This document shows positions 55,304 to 64,000 of a DNA stretch of 64,000 nucleotides, piece by piece; position 1 is the first letter of the stretch, and each line of letters starts with the position of its first letter. The position numbers and the translations under genes are program-made. Under the pieces are notes generated by a model. The model saw only the letters and a program-made list of their open reading frames with translations. It was not told where the DNA came from and ran no database searches. Origin of the DNA: Podocnemis expansa (lineage: Eukaryota; Chordata; Testudines; Podocnemididae); NCBI GenBank assembly GCA_007922195.1, contig ML682005.1, forward strand, positions 23,685,097-23,749,096, read 5' to 3'.

Positions 55304-55430
55304 GGACTTCTTGTTTGTTTTGCTGAACTAGACTAACGTGGCTACCCTTCTGAAAAGTGTCTTCAAGGAAGACATAACCTGAGCTAGGCTGCCGCTAGGG
55401 CATCTGACTATCTTTTTTCTAGACAGCAGC
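55304..55430 (+). repeat. Right arm of the 125-bp inverted repeat (contains PLE end)
   Basis: It pairs with 53900-54024 across a 1279-base spacer. It starts GGACTTCTTGTTTGTTTTGC and ends TTTTCTAGACAGCAGC. A short PLE-like lead-in (GTCTTGTGGGACGTCTAAAG) precedes it from 55282. Confidence 0.9.
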
Positions 55431-55452
55431 TCCCACTTTCTGTACATATTTA

Positions 55453-56575
55453 CTCCTGGGAAAATTCAGTGCCAAAAAATTAAAATTCTGTCCGCAATAT
55501 TTTAAAATTCTGCATCTTTATTTATCAAAATAGCATGTATAGTCATGCCTGTTTCAATAATTTTGGTAATGTATTGCAAATACTTGTCAGCAGCTATGTC
55601 TGGAAAGATACACACAACAAAAAAGATTTCCCCAGAGGTAGAGTTAAAGAATCATGTATGAGAACCCAGTTCCTGTTTTGCTGCCCTCTCCTCCACGAGC
55701 CCAGCCACAGAGCACCCCCTAACCAAGACACCTGCACCTCCTCCCCTCTGGAACCCAGAAGTGGGGCACCCCAACTGAGACACATACCCCCCTTCTTCCT
55801 AGAGTCCAGCTGCGGGTGCTTCCCTGGTCCAAACTCTTGCATTCTCCTCCTCCAGCCCCTGAGAGCCAAGGGATCCAGAGGAAGAAATAGCCTGATGCCA
55901 GGTTCCAGATTTGTATGAAGTTTCCTGCACACTGTGTCCTTCCTTCAGGGTGTGCCAGGAAATGCAGTTTCTGGGAAACCTTCAGCTTAGTACCCCTCCC
56001 CCAGGCAGTGTCTTCTATTTGTGAGCTGGGGTGCTACTAGTGGCAGACAGTAGTTCTGCAGCCAGAGGCATTGCTGGCGCTGGGCACCCGGGGCACGTGC
56101 CCCAAATCCCAGCACCGGTGCCCCGGATTGGGCTGGAGATCCGGGGCCCAGCCGCCGGTGGCCCTGTTCCCGGCTGGGGATCCCAGGCCCAGCTGCCCAT
56201 GGCCACTTCCATCCCTGTCCCTGGCCGGAGATGTGGGGCCCAGCCTCCTGCGGCCGCTTCCAGCCCCGTCCTCAGCTGGGGATGCGGGGACTGGCCTCTT
56301 GCGGCCACTTCCAGCCCCGGCCCCAGCCAGGGATGCCGGGCCTAGCTACCCTCAGTGGCTTGGCGGCTTCTGGCCCTGGCCCTGGCCAGGGGGAGGGGCC
56401 TGCTGGCTGGGGGCAGGGCCTGCAGGCCGGGGGCGAGAGGCCTGGGCCCGTGTCCCGGTTCCCTCCCTGGGCCAGCGACGCCTCTGTCTACAGCATCAAT
56501 TCTGCGGGGAAAAAGGAAATTCTACACAGAACATCATATTCTACATGGTGCAGAGGTGCAGAATCCCCCCAGGAG
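55453..56575. mobile_element. MITE with CTCCTGGG ends, host to a nested hAT
   Basis: The left end CTCCTGGGAAAATTCAGTGC pairs with the inverted right end CTCCTGGGGGGATTCTGC. The AT-rich left part repeats AAAATTCTG motifs. A GC-rich hAT element is nested at 56063-56486. The superfamily is uncertain. Confidence 0.65.
56063..56486. mobile_element. Nested GC-rich hAT-type MITE, 7/8 TSD
   Basis: The ends CAGAGGCATTGCTGGCGC and, inverted, CAGAGGCGTCGCTGGCCC. The flanks TCTGCAGC (56055-56062) and TCTACAGC (56487-56494). The GGGCACGTGCCCCAAATCC block resembles 13180-13538 in reverse. The open frames up to 173 codons are artefacts of GC content. Confidence 0.85.
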
Positions 56576-56594
56576 TTGGTGACATCCTGTAGGC

Positions 56595-56880
56595 CAGGGC
56601 CGGAACTAAGCATTTGGGCGCCTGGGGCAAGGAGCCCCAGACATGACCTCCCCTGACCTGGCCCCATTCTGGTCCAGGGTCCAATCTGTCCCCAGCCACC
56701 GCCAGAGGCGGCAGGGAGCCCCTGCCACTGCCGACAGGCTGCGGGGATCCAGACCTGTCCCCAGCCACTGCTGGAGGTGGTGGGGACTTCCTGTCACCTC
56801 CGGCAGGCTGCGGGGATCCAGATCCCAAGGCCTGCTGGCGGTGACGTGGGCTCCCTTGTCTGTCCGCAGTACTGCCACGT
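56595..56880. mobile_element. hAT-like GC-rich fragment
   Basis: It starts CAGGGCCGGAACTAAGC. The interior has two direct copies of CAGGCTGCGGGGATCCAGA (about 56743 and 56804). The right end was not found. Confidence 0.45.
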
Positions 56881-56884
56881 CGCC

Positions 56885-58030
56885 ACTATTAACAAGCCAC
56901 ACTTGCCATAACAAGTAAGCAGATGCATGCAGGCTTCTAACATCTGCTGCTAAGGGAGGGCAAGAGAAGAGTTCTGTCACAAATTTATTTTATTTATTTT
57001 GTTTGGGGAGGGAGAGTGGAGAGAATGTCATGAAAATAAACAAGCAAAGACTACATTTACAACTGTAAGACTGAGAATAAAGCAAAGTAATTACCTTGGG
57101 GATGTATATATCTATATATTTTCATTAAACTTAAAAAAAAAGCTCATATGAAGGTTAGCAAAGAACATGAATTCAGAATCAAGAACTAATGTCATTAGAT
57201 GTTTCACTTAATGATTGAGGTATGTAAGAGCTGAATACTTTCATTTCCACAACATTTCAAAATGTTAGTTTCTGCTTATTTTAAATATCCTCTAGGGCTC
57301 CCTTAAAATGCTGCTTAATTTTTTCTTTTACTGCAAGAATTCTGATTCTTTGGAGACAATGTATATGAGTGAATATGAGGTTTTTCAGTTTACTTTGGCA
57401 AATGAATGAAAGAAAAGAAATCACTGACCTAGTTTCTATAGACTTGAAATCACTCAAAGATTTTTTTTAAATCATTTTTTTCTCTCCTGTTGAACTTCAG
57501 TTCCAGAGAACCTTGAATAATCTGTACATACTTGAGTGAGTGACATCTACTGATTTGCAAATCTTTGGAAAATACTGATATATACAATGATTTATTTTTT
57601 TAAAAAAGTTTCTTTAGTACTCAAAACTACAGCCCTGTAGTTTAAGTAGTAAAAACTACTCAAGGTTTACAAAATTCTCCATCATATGTGTGAATGGCAT
57701 GCATGTATAACATTTTCCATTCACTGTATGCCAGCTGAGAATGTTAGGTATTTCCTACCCCCCCTCCCAACTACATCTGTGTGAGTAGCTTGTATTTCAG
57801 GATATCTATTTGTCTTTCATAGCTTAGCTTCTGTCCAACATCCAAGATTTTAAACTTATGCAGTATTTCTGCTGTAGGCTATAGCATCATAAAAAAAAGA
57901 AGACACTGCCCTAAGACACAGACTGGGGCAATGGCCGAAGTGGAGCCGAGGAGTCTGGCCTTGTGTAAGACAAAAGTATTCAGAGAATAACTTTGTAAGA
58001 ATGAAAAGGAACATCTGGGCCTGAGATATC
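56885..58030. other. Intronic sequence, nothing recognised
   Basis: Strongly AT-rich sequence with no repeat ends or exon recognised. Confidence 0.55.
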
Positions 58031-58534
58031 GTATATATACTCACAGATAAGGTGACACCACCTCTCCCCCTGGTTCTGGGCCCCCCAAAACAGGAAAAAA
58101 TGGGTGACCCTCATATAAGCCAAGGTCCCTCTGCTGCTCCGGGCCTCTAACCCCCCCACCCCGCGCTACTGGCTTCCCTGGGCTCCACAACACACCCCAA
58201 TCCCCTGGAAACTGCCGCAGCTTCCCTGCCACCCCTGACCCCCTCCTAAACCCCTGGACCCTCTTACCTGGCCACTCCAGTGACCAGGCAGTGGCTGGGG
58301 CTCACTCCCCTTGCTGTAAGCCCTGCCCGGGCTGAGTACACAATATGACCACTCTGGCAGCTAGACAGAGCCTGGGGCTCCTCCCCTAAGCATGGTCTGA
58401 ACATGCTCAGGGCGGGAGATTTAAAACTGCTGGGGTGGAGCTGCTTTCCCCTCTCTGACCCAGATATAAGCCAAGTGCCCTTTTAAAAGGGGATTTTCAG
58501 GCACAAAAATCTTGGCTTATATGCAAGTATACAC
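58031..58534. mobile_element. MITE with TATACTCGCATATAAG-type ends
   Basis: The left GTATATATACTCACAGATAA pairs with the inverted right GTGTATACTTGCATATAAGC. The AGATATAAGCCAAG block near the right end echoes CATATAAGCCAAGG at 58115. The interior is GC-rich and has no coding frame. Superfamily not assigned. Confidence 0.6.
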
Positions 58535-58539
58535 AGCCT

Positions 58540-61220
58540 GTGACTATACAGCTGTTTGCAAATGTTTCAAAGTGCATCACATAGTGCTTTTGGGAAGCAT
58601 GTTGGTTGAATTCAGGCTTTGATCTAAGTGTACAACTGCTGACCTTGGCTCTATTTAGGGTAATTTAAGTGCCTTTGTTTGGTCTTAGCTAGATCAAAGA
58701 AGTGATTGTCCACTGCCTAAAGTGTAATAACGCAGTTTTATAGTGGGGTAGCAAGACCTTATGTTGACCCTTCCAGTTAGCAGTTGGAAGTTGCATGGAA
58801 ATGACTCTTGTGGCAGGGAGATTTAAAACTGTCAATAACACTATGGATATATATGGGAGATACAAGTTGCACATTGGCCTGAGAGGTCCTGGAGGAGAAC
58901 CTTAGCGCAGATGAGTAAGTTCAAACAGAGCTTAGATGGGCTTATTTCAGATGTCAGTAAAGGTCACCCTTCTGAGGCAAGCTTTAGTTTAGTACTAACC
59001 CAGAGAGGGAGTGTGCTCTCTGCTAGACTGGGGATGGGGATTCAGCCTGTTCACATTTAGTATGAGAAAGTTTCAGCGCCTTCTACACAAAAGAGAAGAT
59101 GGGGTTGGGGGCAGAAATAGGAAACACTGATTTGACTTCTTCACTTGTGATGCTTTCTTCCATACTCCTTTTTTGGTATCAGTACTTGTGAGGAAGATTC
59201 ACAGTTTGGAGATAGTTTGGATTTACTTTGGCTTGTAGCAAACAGACTGCCTGGCAGTTTTTTATTCCATATTTACTTGAGCCCTTTTTTTTTTTTTTGC
59301 TAGGTGTGTTTAGATTAGATGTATGTAGGATACTTTCTTTATTCTCAGGAATGATTTACATTGTGCTATTTTCATTTTCTATTATCCCCTTCTAAGTATT
59401 CGGTCATGTTTATTGGTGAGGGCTTTTTGGGTGCTGTTGCTATAACTTCTTAGTATAAAGATAAAGTAAAAATGTTTTCTAAATCAAGAGTCAAGTTTGG
59501 CCCAGCTGTCCTTCCATCATGGCCAAATCTGCCACCCTATGTAGCTGTCCAGAAACCTACCACTCTGGGCTGTCGCCTGGCTTGCTTGTACCTAGATTGC
59601 CCTCTGCTGCTCATTTTGGCTTTGGAGCAGTTTTCCATCAAAGGAGCAGAAATAAAGCTATCCTGTTGCAGTTCATGATGTGTCTTCTGGTGGCTTTTTT
59701 AAATTATTAAAATCAGAAATGCTAAATCATGAAATCATGGTCATAAAATGAAAAATTTCAAAGAGGAAATTACTCCCACATTGATGATTTAAAGTTTCAT
59801 GCACTTCAGTTTTTCTTGCCACTTGTTTTGGGTCTCTGTACCACATGGTCCTTGGCAGGTTGCACAGCAGTATTTTGTATTTTCATTCTTTATTTGGCAT
59901 GAGTATTTCATCAGGGTAATTAATCCAGGAGAAGTTCCAGGAAGCCATTTTTTTCCTTAAATAATTGCTGGAAAGGTTAGTACTGGGAAAACACAAAAAT
60001 AATTACTTGCATAATGCTGCAAAAATATATATTTGTAATCTTTCAAAATCTGTGCTTCTCATAAAATAGTCACACTTTTTAAAGGTCCATTACTGCATAA
60101 AATAATGCAGATTTTTTTCCCCCAAAGAATCATATTTCAACCCTTATTGATTTATTTAGTGTTCCAGAGTGTCTTCCCTTGTTCTCTAGTGGAGAAAAGC
60201 ACTTTCTGTTAATTTGTGCAGAGAAGGAATCTGTTTCCTAATAGCTGAGTCTCATTACTGGTACTATTGCATGATGCTTTTATGAGACTTATAAGGTGAT
60301 TTGAGAACAATGACAAAGTAAGTTCAGATTAATTTTCTTTTCATCTGGTATTTTGTGCTATGATTACTAAAGATATGTATTATTTCTAGCTAATTTCAGA
60401 TTCTTAATAAAATGTTTTAAAGTTTTCTGTCATAAATATTAGGAAACTACAATGAATCACTTAAGTGAATGTGAGACATGATAGAATCACCAGGCAACAT
60501 TTTCAAATTAATTAGGCTTCTAAATCCACTACATGACAGATATTCAAAAATCATGGAAGATTAGACCACTTATGTAGGTGCCAAAGCATGCATTTAAGAC
60601 CCTAAACTTTAACCTTGCCTTTTTTTAATCTGGGCTGGTTTTTCCTTTTCTTTAAATGTCTTATGTCTAAAAAATATAAATGTAAAATAATGAAGGAAAT
60701 AATCATTTTGTCAGATGGAAAAGCTGCCAAACCTGGAAGTTCTTAAGAGTAGAAGATCACAACTGTAAACCTACATCACAGGGAGAGTGTAAGGGTGGGA
60801 AATCCAAAAGCACTGTGTGATTTTTCTGATACTTTTATGGTGTTCAGTCTGCAGGAAATGGGAGTATTAGATGAATAAATTTACCTTAAAGAGCAGTGGA
60901 CACTTCCTGCTCTACCTGGTCTCTAGTTACAAGGTATATGTCTTGAAGATGCCTTTGATTATGATTAAAATGTCATGATTATACAGTTGATTAATTCATA
61001 TGAATGGCTTTTCAAAACACCTTCCAGGAATCTTTTAAAAATGGCATTTTTTAATAACTTCCACATAGTCTGATTGAATGAATTTTATGGTAGTTAAGGC
61101 AATAGCCAAAATCACTGGAGATTCACATTAAGGTTTGTCCAGTAGACATATAGACTAAAATAACTGTGACAGTATAGAATGTTCAGCTTCCTATGACTAA
61201 CAGACTGAATAGCATTGAGT
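58540..61220. other. Intronic sequence, nothing recognised
   Basis: AT-rich intron 3 sequence. A T-run lies at 59287-59298. No exon or transposon ends recognised. Confidence 0.55.
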
Positions 61221-61228
61221 GTTTCAGT

Positions 61229-61555
61229 TGGGGCCGGATTAAGACACGTTGAGGCCCTAAGCTATGTCAAGATTCAGAGGCCCCATACCATTAAAAAATA
61301 AAGAGACAAAAGTGTATTACATTATTACAGAAAGGATAATGAAAAATAAATGAACTGTTATATTTGCATATATGCATATACAAAGATGCAATGAAAAACA
61401 ACTAAATAAAACATATATATTATAAAAGCCCTTATTTGCATTATCAGATGCCTTATGATAAATCTTCTTAGTTATTTCCAACATATTTAGAGACCCCCTC
61501 ATGTTGTGAGGCCCTAAGTCATGGCTCACTTGGCTTGTGCCTAAATCCAGCACTG
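61229..61555. mobile_element. hAT-type MITE, 7/8 TSD
   Basis: The ends TGGGGCCGGATTAAGACACG and, inverted, CAGTGCTGGATTTAGGCAC. The flanks GTTTCAGT (61221-61228) and GTTTCAAT (61556-61563). The AT-rich interior has GAGGCCCTAAG repeated near both ends in opposite orientation relative to the TIRs. Confidence 0.85.
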
Positions 61556-61747
61556 GTTTCAATGGATTTCTTATTCAGATATAGGTGAATTATTTTATGT
61601 CTTCTATTGCTAGTCCACTTCTCAAGTGCTTTTGGCTAAAATAGACACTAAAAAACTTACCTTTCGATTTGAAACCCACTTTTTATTAACCTAACAGATG
61701 AGACAGCTATTAATACTTCTTTCAATGTGACTTGCAGGAAGAAAATG

Positions 61748-62007
61748 GGGTTTTAATTACACTGTAATTAAAAGTCTGTGGCTGGCCACATCAATTGACT
61801 TGGGCTGAGGAGTTTAATTGCAGGCTGGACATTGGTTCTCGGGATGGAGCCCAGTTCTAGAACCACGTGTGGTAGAAGAGACCCAGAGCCTAGGCTGCAG
61901 TGCAAGCCTGAACATCTACACTGCAGTTAAATTGCCCCGAGCCCCGCAAGCCTGAGTCAGCTGGCATGGAACAGCCACAGATGTCTAATTGCAGAATAGA
62001 CATACCC
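61748..62007. mobile_element. Palindromic MITE
   Basis: The left GGGTTTTAATTACACTGTAA pairs with the inverted right GGGTATGTCTATTCTGCAAT. The arms keep pairing inward (GGCTGGCCACATCAATTGAC against GAGTCAGCTGGCATGGAACA and so on), so most of the 260 bp can fold on itself. Such self-complementary elements are frequent in turtle DNA. Confidence 0.7.
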
Positions 62008-62109
62008 TGAAAGCACATTGGCTGACCCTGAAAGAAACCTGGGGAGAAGCTTATGGGTTAGGCTGCAGGCTGAAGAGTGTGCTGGTGCAGTAAATAAACA
62101 AACTACTTA

Positions 62110-62373
62110 GGTCATGTCTGCACTGAAAAGTGCAGTGACACCACACTGAGATCTCTCAGATAGCCCTAGTTTGCTGTTGGGAGAGAGCTCTCCCCATTAA
62201 ACCACATCCAACAAGTGGCAGTAGCTGTGTCAGCAAGAGATGCTGTCCCACTGACATAGGATTGTCCGCACTGTGCTTCTGTCAGTGTAACTTACATTGC
62301 TCAGGGTTGTGGCTTTTCACACTCCTGAGCAACATTAAGTTATGCCGGCAACAAGGGTAACGTAGACACAGCC
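62110..62373. mobile_element. Harbinger-like MITE
   Basis: The ends GGTCATGTCTGCACTG and, inverted, GGCTGTGTCTACGTTAC. No TSD match. 264 bp, non-coding. Confidence 0.65.
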
Positions 62374-62929
62374 GCAGTGAAGCAGCCATTGGAAGAAGTC
62401 TTTCTCTTCTTAATTATCTGACCAATGTGTGTCTGAAGTGAAGTCATATGAAATCAATTGGTGATTGACTGAGTTACTGAAGCAAAAAAGGAATCCTTTT
62501 CTTCATATTAGCATAAGCTTAAATTCTAAACCAGTTACTTTGTCTTTAATCTTTTAAACAAACAAAAGTGCAGCTGGTTTTTGGCTAGCTGTTCTATAGT
62601 AATTATTTTTATCTTTTCTTTTTAAAAAATAACTTTTTAAAAAAATTAAAGCTATAGTAAAAAATAAATTAAAGAACTTGTCTTCTAAACCTAGGTGGAA
62701 TATATGATAACTATATGTTAGCTATTTACAATTTTATGATACAATATACATTTTGATTTATTATTTTTATATGAGTGACTTATAAATGTTTTATTTGTGC
62801 TTAGTCCTAGGGTTGAATGCTCTTGGCTATAGTTGGAATGCACACCGTTGCAGTCTGCCAGCATAAATAGTTATCCCCTTTATATTTAAGTTAAACCATA
62901 ACTTAATTATGTGTAACATCCTATGGGTA

Positions 62930-64000
62930 CAGGGAATAAACACCAAAGAAACCCAACACAATAATACTGAGCATTAGACAAAGGAGGTACACAAAACTGA
63001 GAAAGCTAGATAAATCGAAATAAAAAAATACAGTTACAAAAATGAAATGCAAGTTCCAGGGAAATTTTTTAAAAACACCATAACAAAGGCACAAATTAAA
63101 GGTGTACCCCAAATTAACAAACATAATAAGACCAAAAAAAGTGTCACCATGCCTAAACAACAAAACTAATGAAGTGGTTAGAAGTAAAAAGGCATCCTTT
63201 AAAAAGTGGAGGTTAAATCCTACTGAGGAAAATAGAAAGGGGCATATATTCTGGCAAGTGTAAAAGTATAATTAGTTAGGCCAAAACAAAAAAAAATCTG
63301 AAGAGTAACTAGACAGAGTAAAAAAAAACTAGTTGCAAAAAATGTTTTAAATACATCAGAAGCAGGAAGCCTGCCAAACAGTGGGGCCACTGGATCATCA
63401 AGGTGCAAAAAGACCACTCAAGGAAGATAAGGCTATTACAAGAAAACTGATTTAATTCTTTGTATCAGTCTTCCCAGTGAGGGAGATTCCCATACCTGAA
63501 CCATTCTTTTTAGGTGACAGATATGCAGTACTGTCCCATATTGAGCTGTTAAGAGAGGAGGTTTTGGAACAAATTGATAAATTAAACAGTAATAAGTCAC
63601 CAAGACCAGATGGTATTCACTCAAGAGTTCTGAAGAAACTAAAATATGAAATTGCAGACTACTGGTGATGGTACATAACCTATCCTTTAAATCCACTAAA
63701 ATAACTAAATCAGATGACTGAAGAATAGTTAATGTGACACCAGTTTTTAAAAAAGTCTCTGGACACAACTGTGGCAATTGCAGACTAGTAACTCCAACTT
63801 CAGTACCAGGCAAATTGATTGAAACTGTAATTAAGAACAGAATTATCAGAGGCACAGATGAACACACTTTGTTGGGGAAGGGTCAGCATGGCTTTTGCAA
63901 AGGGAAATTGTCTCACCAATCTCTTAGACTTTTTTGAGGGGATCAACAAACATGGACAAGGGTGATTCAGTGGATAGAGTGCACTTGGATTCTGAAAAAC
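62930..64000 (+). mobile_element. CR1-like LINE ORF2 relic running off the window
   Basis: From about 63160 the frames recall the region before the reverse transcriptase (KKASFKKWRLNPTEENRK, then YIRSRK-like, then GHQGAKRPLKE). From 63540 the RT appears: LEQIDKLNSNKSPRPDGIHS, then after stops VTPVFKK, LVTPTSVPGKLIETVIKN, and GKGQHGFCKGK. The family pattern is SPGPDGIHPRVLKEL ... NYRPVSLTSVPGK ... QHGFTKGKS. It continues FFEGINKHGQG beyond 63937 to the end. Many stops and indels; 62930-63160 is weaker. It is a different, older copy from 26820-27536. Confidence 0.75.

Noticed and set aside
56071..56656. 173- and 141-codon frames
   Set aside because: They sit across a nested GC-rich hAT MITE and its host MITE. 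No recognisable protein family.
41045..64000. RAB31 exon 4 in the right part of the window
   Set aside because: I looked for codons of the segment after WDTAGQER (FHSLAPMYY and following) bounded by AG/GT and saw none. The later exons are most likely beyond the window.
1..64000. tRNA, rRNA or snRNA genes
   Set aside because: No cloverleaf with A/B boxes, rRNA core or snRNA landmark was recognised by eye. A covariance-model scan was not possible here.

Overview
This window is a piece of vertebrate (amniote) nuclear genome, almost certainly from a turtle. It contains no prokaryotic or viral gene architecture. The only host-gene sequence I can defend is two internal coding exons of the small GTPase RAB31 on the + strand: exon 2 at 34803-34882 and exon 3 at 40963-41044. 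They join in frame with consensus splice sites. Everything else is intronic: at least 34.8 kb of intron 1, 6.1 kb of intron 2 and at least 22.9 kb of intron 3. The turtle call is inference. It rests on the repeat complement: CR1 LINEs ending in the ATTCTATG-type 3' terminus, many hAT MITEs with 8-bp target duplications, PIF/Harbinger-like MITEs with GGCTATGTCTACAC-type ends and TAA duplications, Penelope-like elements, and degenerate Ty3/gypsy pol.

Layout. 0-13.6 kb: hAT-type insertions with exact 8-bp target-site duplications (TSDs) (1005-1521, 7093-7302, 12484-12901, 13180-13538), two abutting Harbinger-like MITEs sharing one TAA (4636-6208 and 6212-6512), an unclassified AT-rich tandem array, and a reverse-oriented hAT copy (8877-10540). 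15-24.5 kb: further hAT elements, a Harbinger-like element split by a probable LTR, a Penelope-like element (PLE) with a GIY-YIG endonuclease remnant split by a hAT copy, a Ty3/gypsy reverse transcriptase relic, and a large GC-rich MITE. 26.8-27.5 kb: CR1 3' end inserted in a hAT MITE. 29-32.3 kb: microsatellite, two hAT copies, two clean TAA-flanked MITEs. 34.5-36.2 kb: RAB31 exon 2 packed between a palindromic PLE fragment and a hAT insertion that starts 31 bp after the exon. 38.3-40.3 kb: Harbinger-like element with a nested copy. 41-49.2 kb: RAB31 exon 3, nested MITEs, then a long degenerate Ty3/gypsy element on the - strand whose integrase lies upstream of its reverse transcriptase (Gmr1-like order), itself cut by hAT elements. 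53-57 kb: a second PLE remnant, a nearly perfect 125-bp inverted repeat about 1.28 kb apart, and nested GC-rich MITEs. 58-64 kb: several MITEs and a CR1 reverse transcriptase relic running off the window edge.

No new cellular system is visible. The most interesting content is the transposon archaeology: the integrase-first gypsy relic; the evidence that about ten scattered 'AGACTAACACGGCTAC' repeats are 3' ends of one PLE family, two of them in head-to-head hairpins; the recent-looking inverted duplication; and MITEs carrying GC-rich minisatellite cargo. Long GC-rich open frames lie inside these elements and are not genes.
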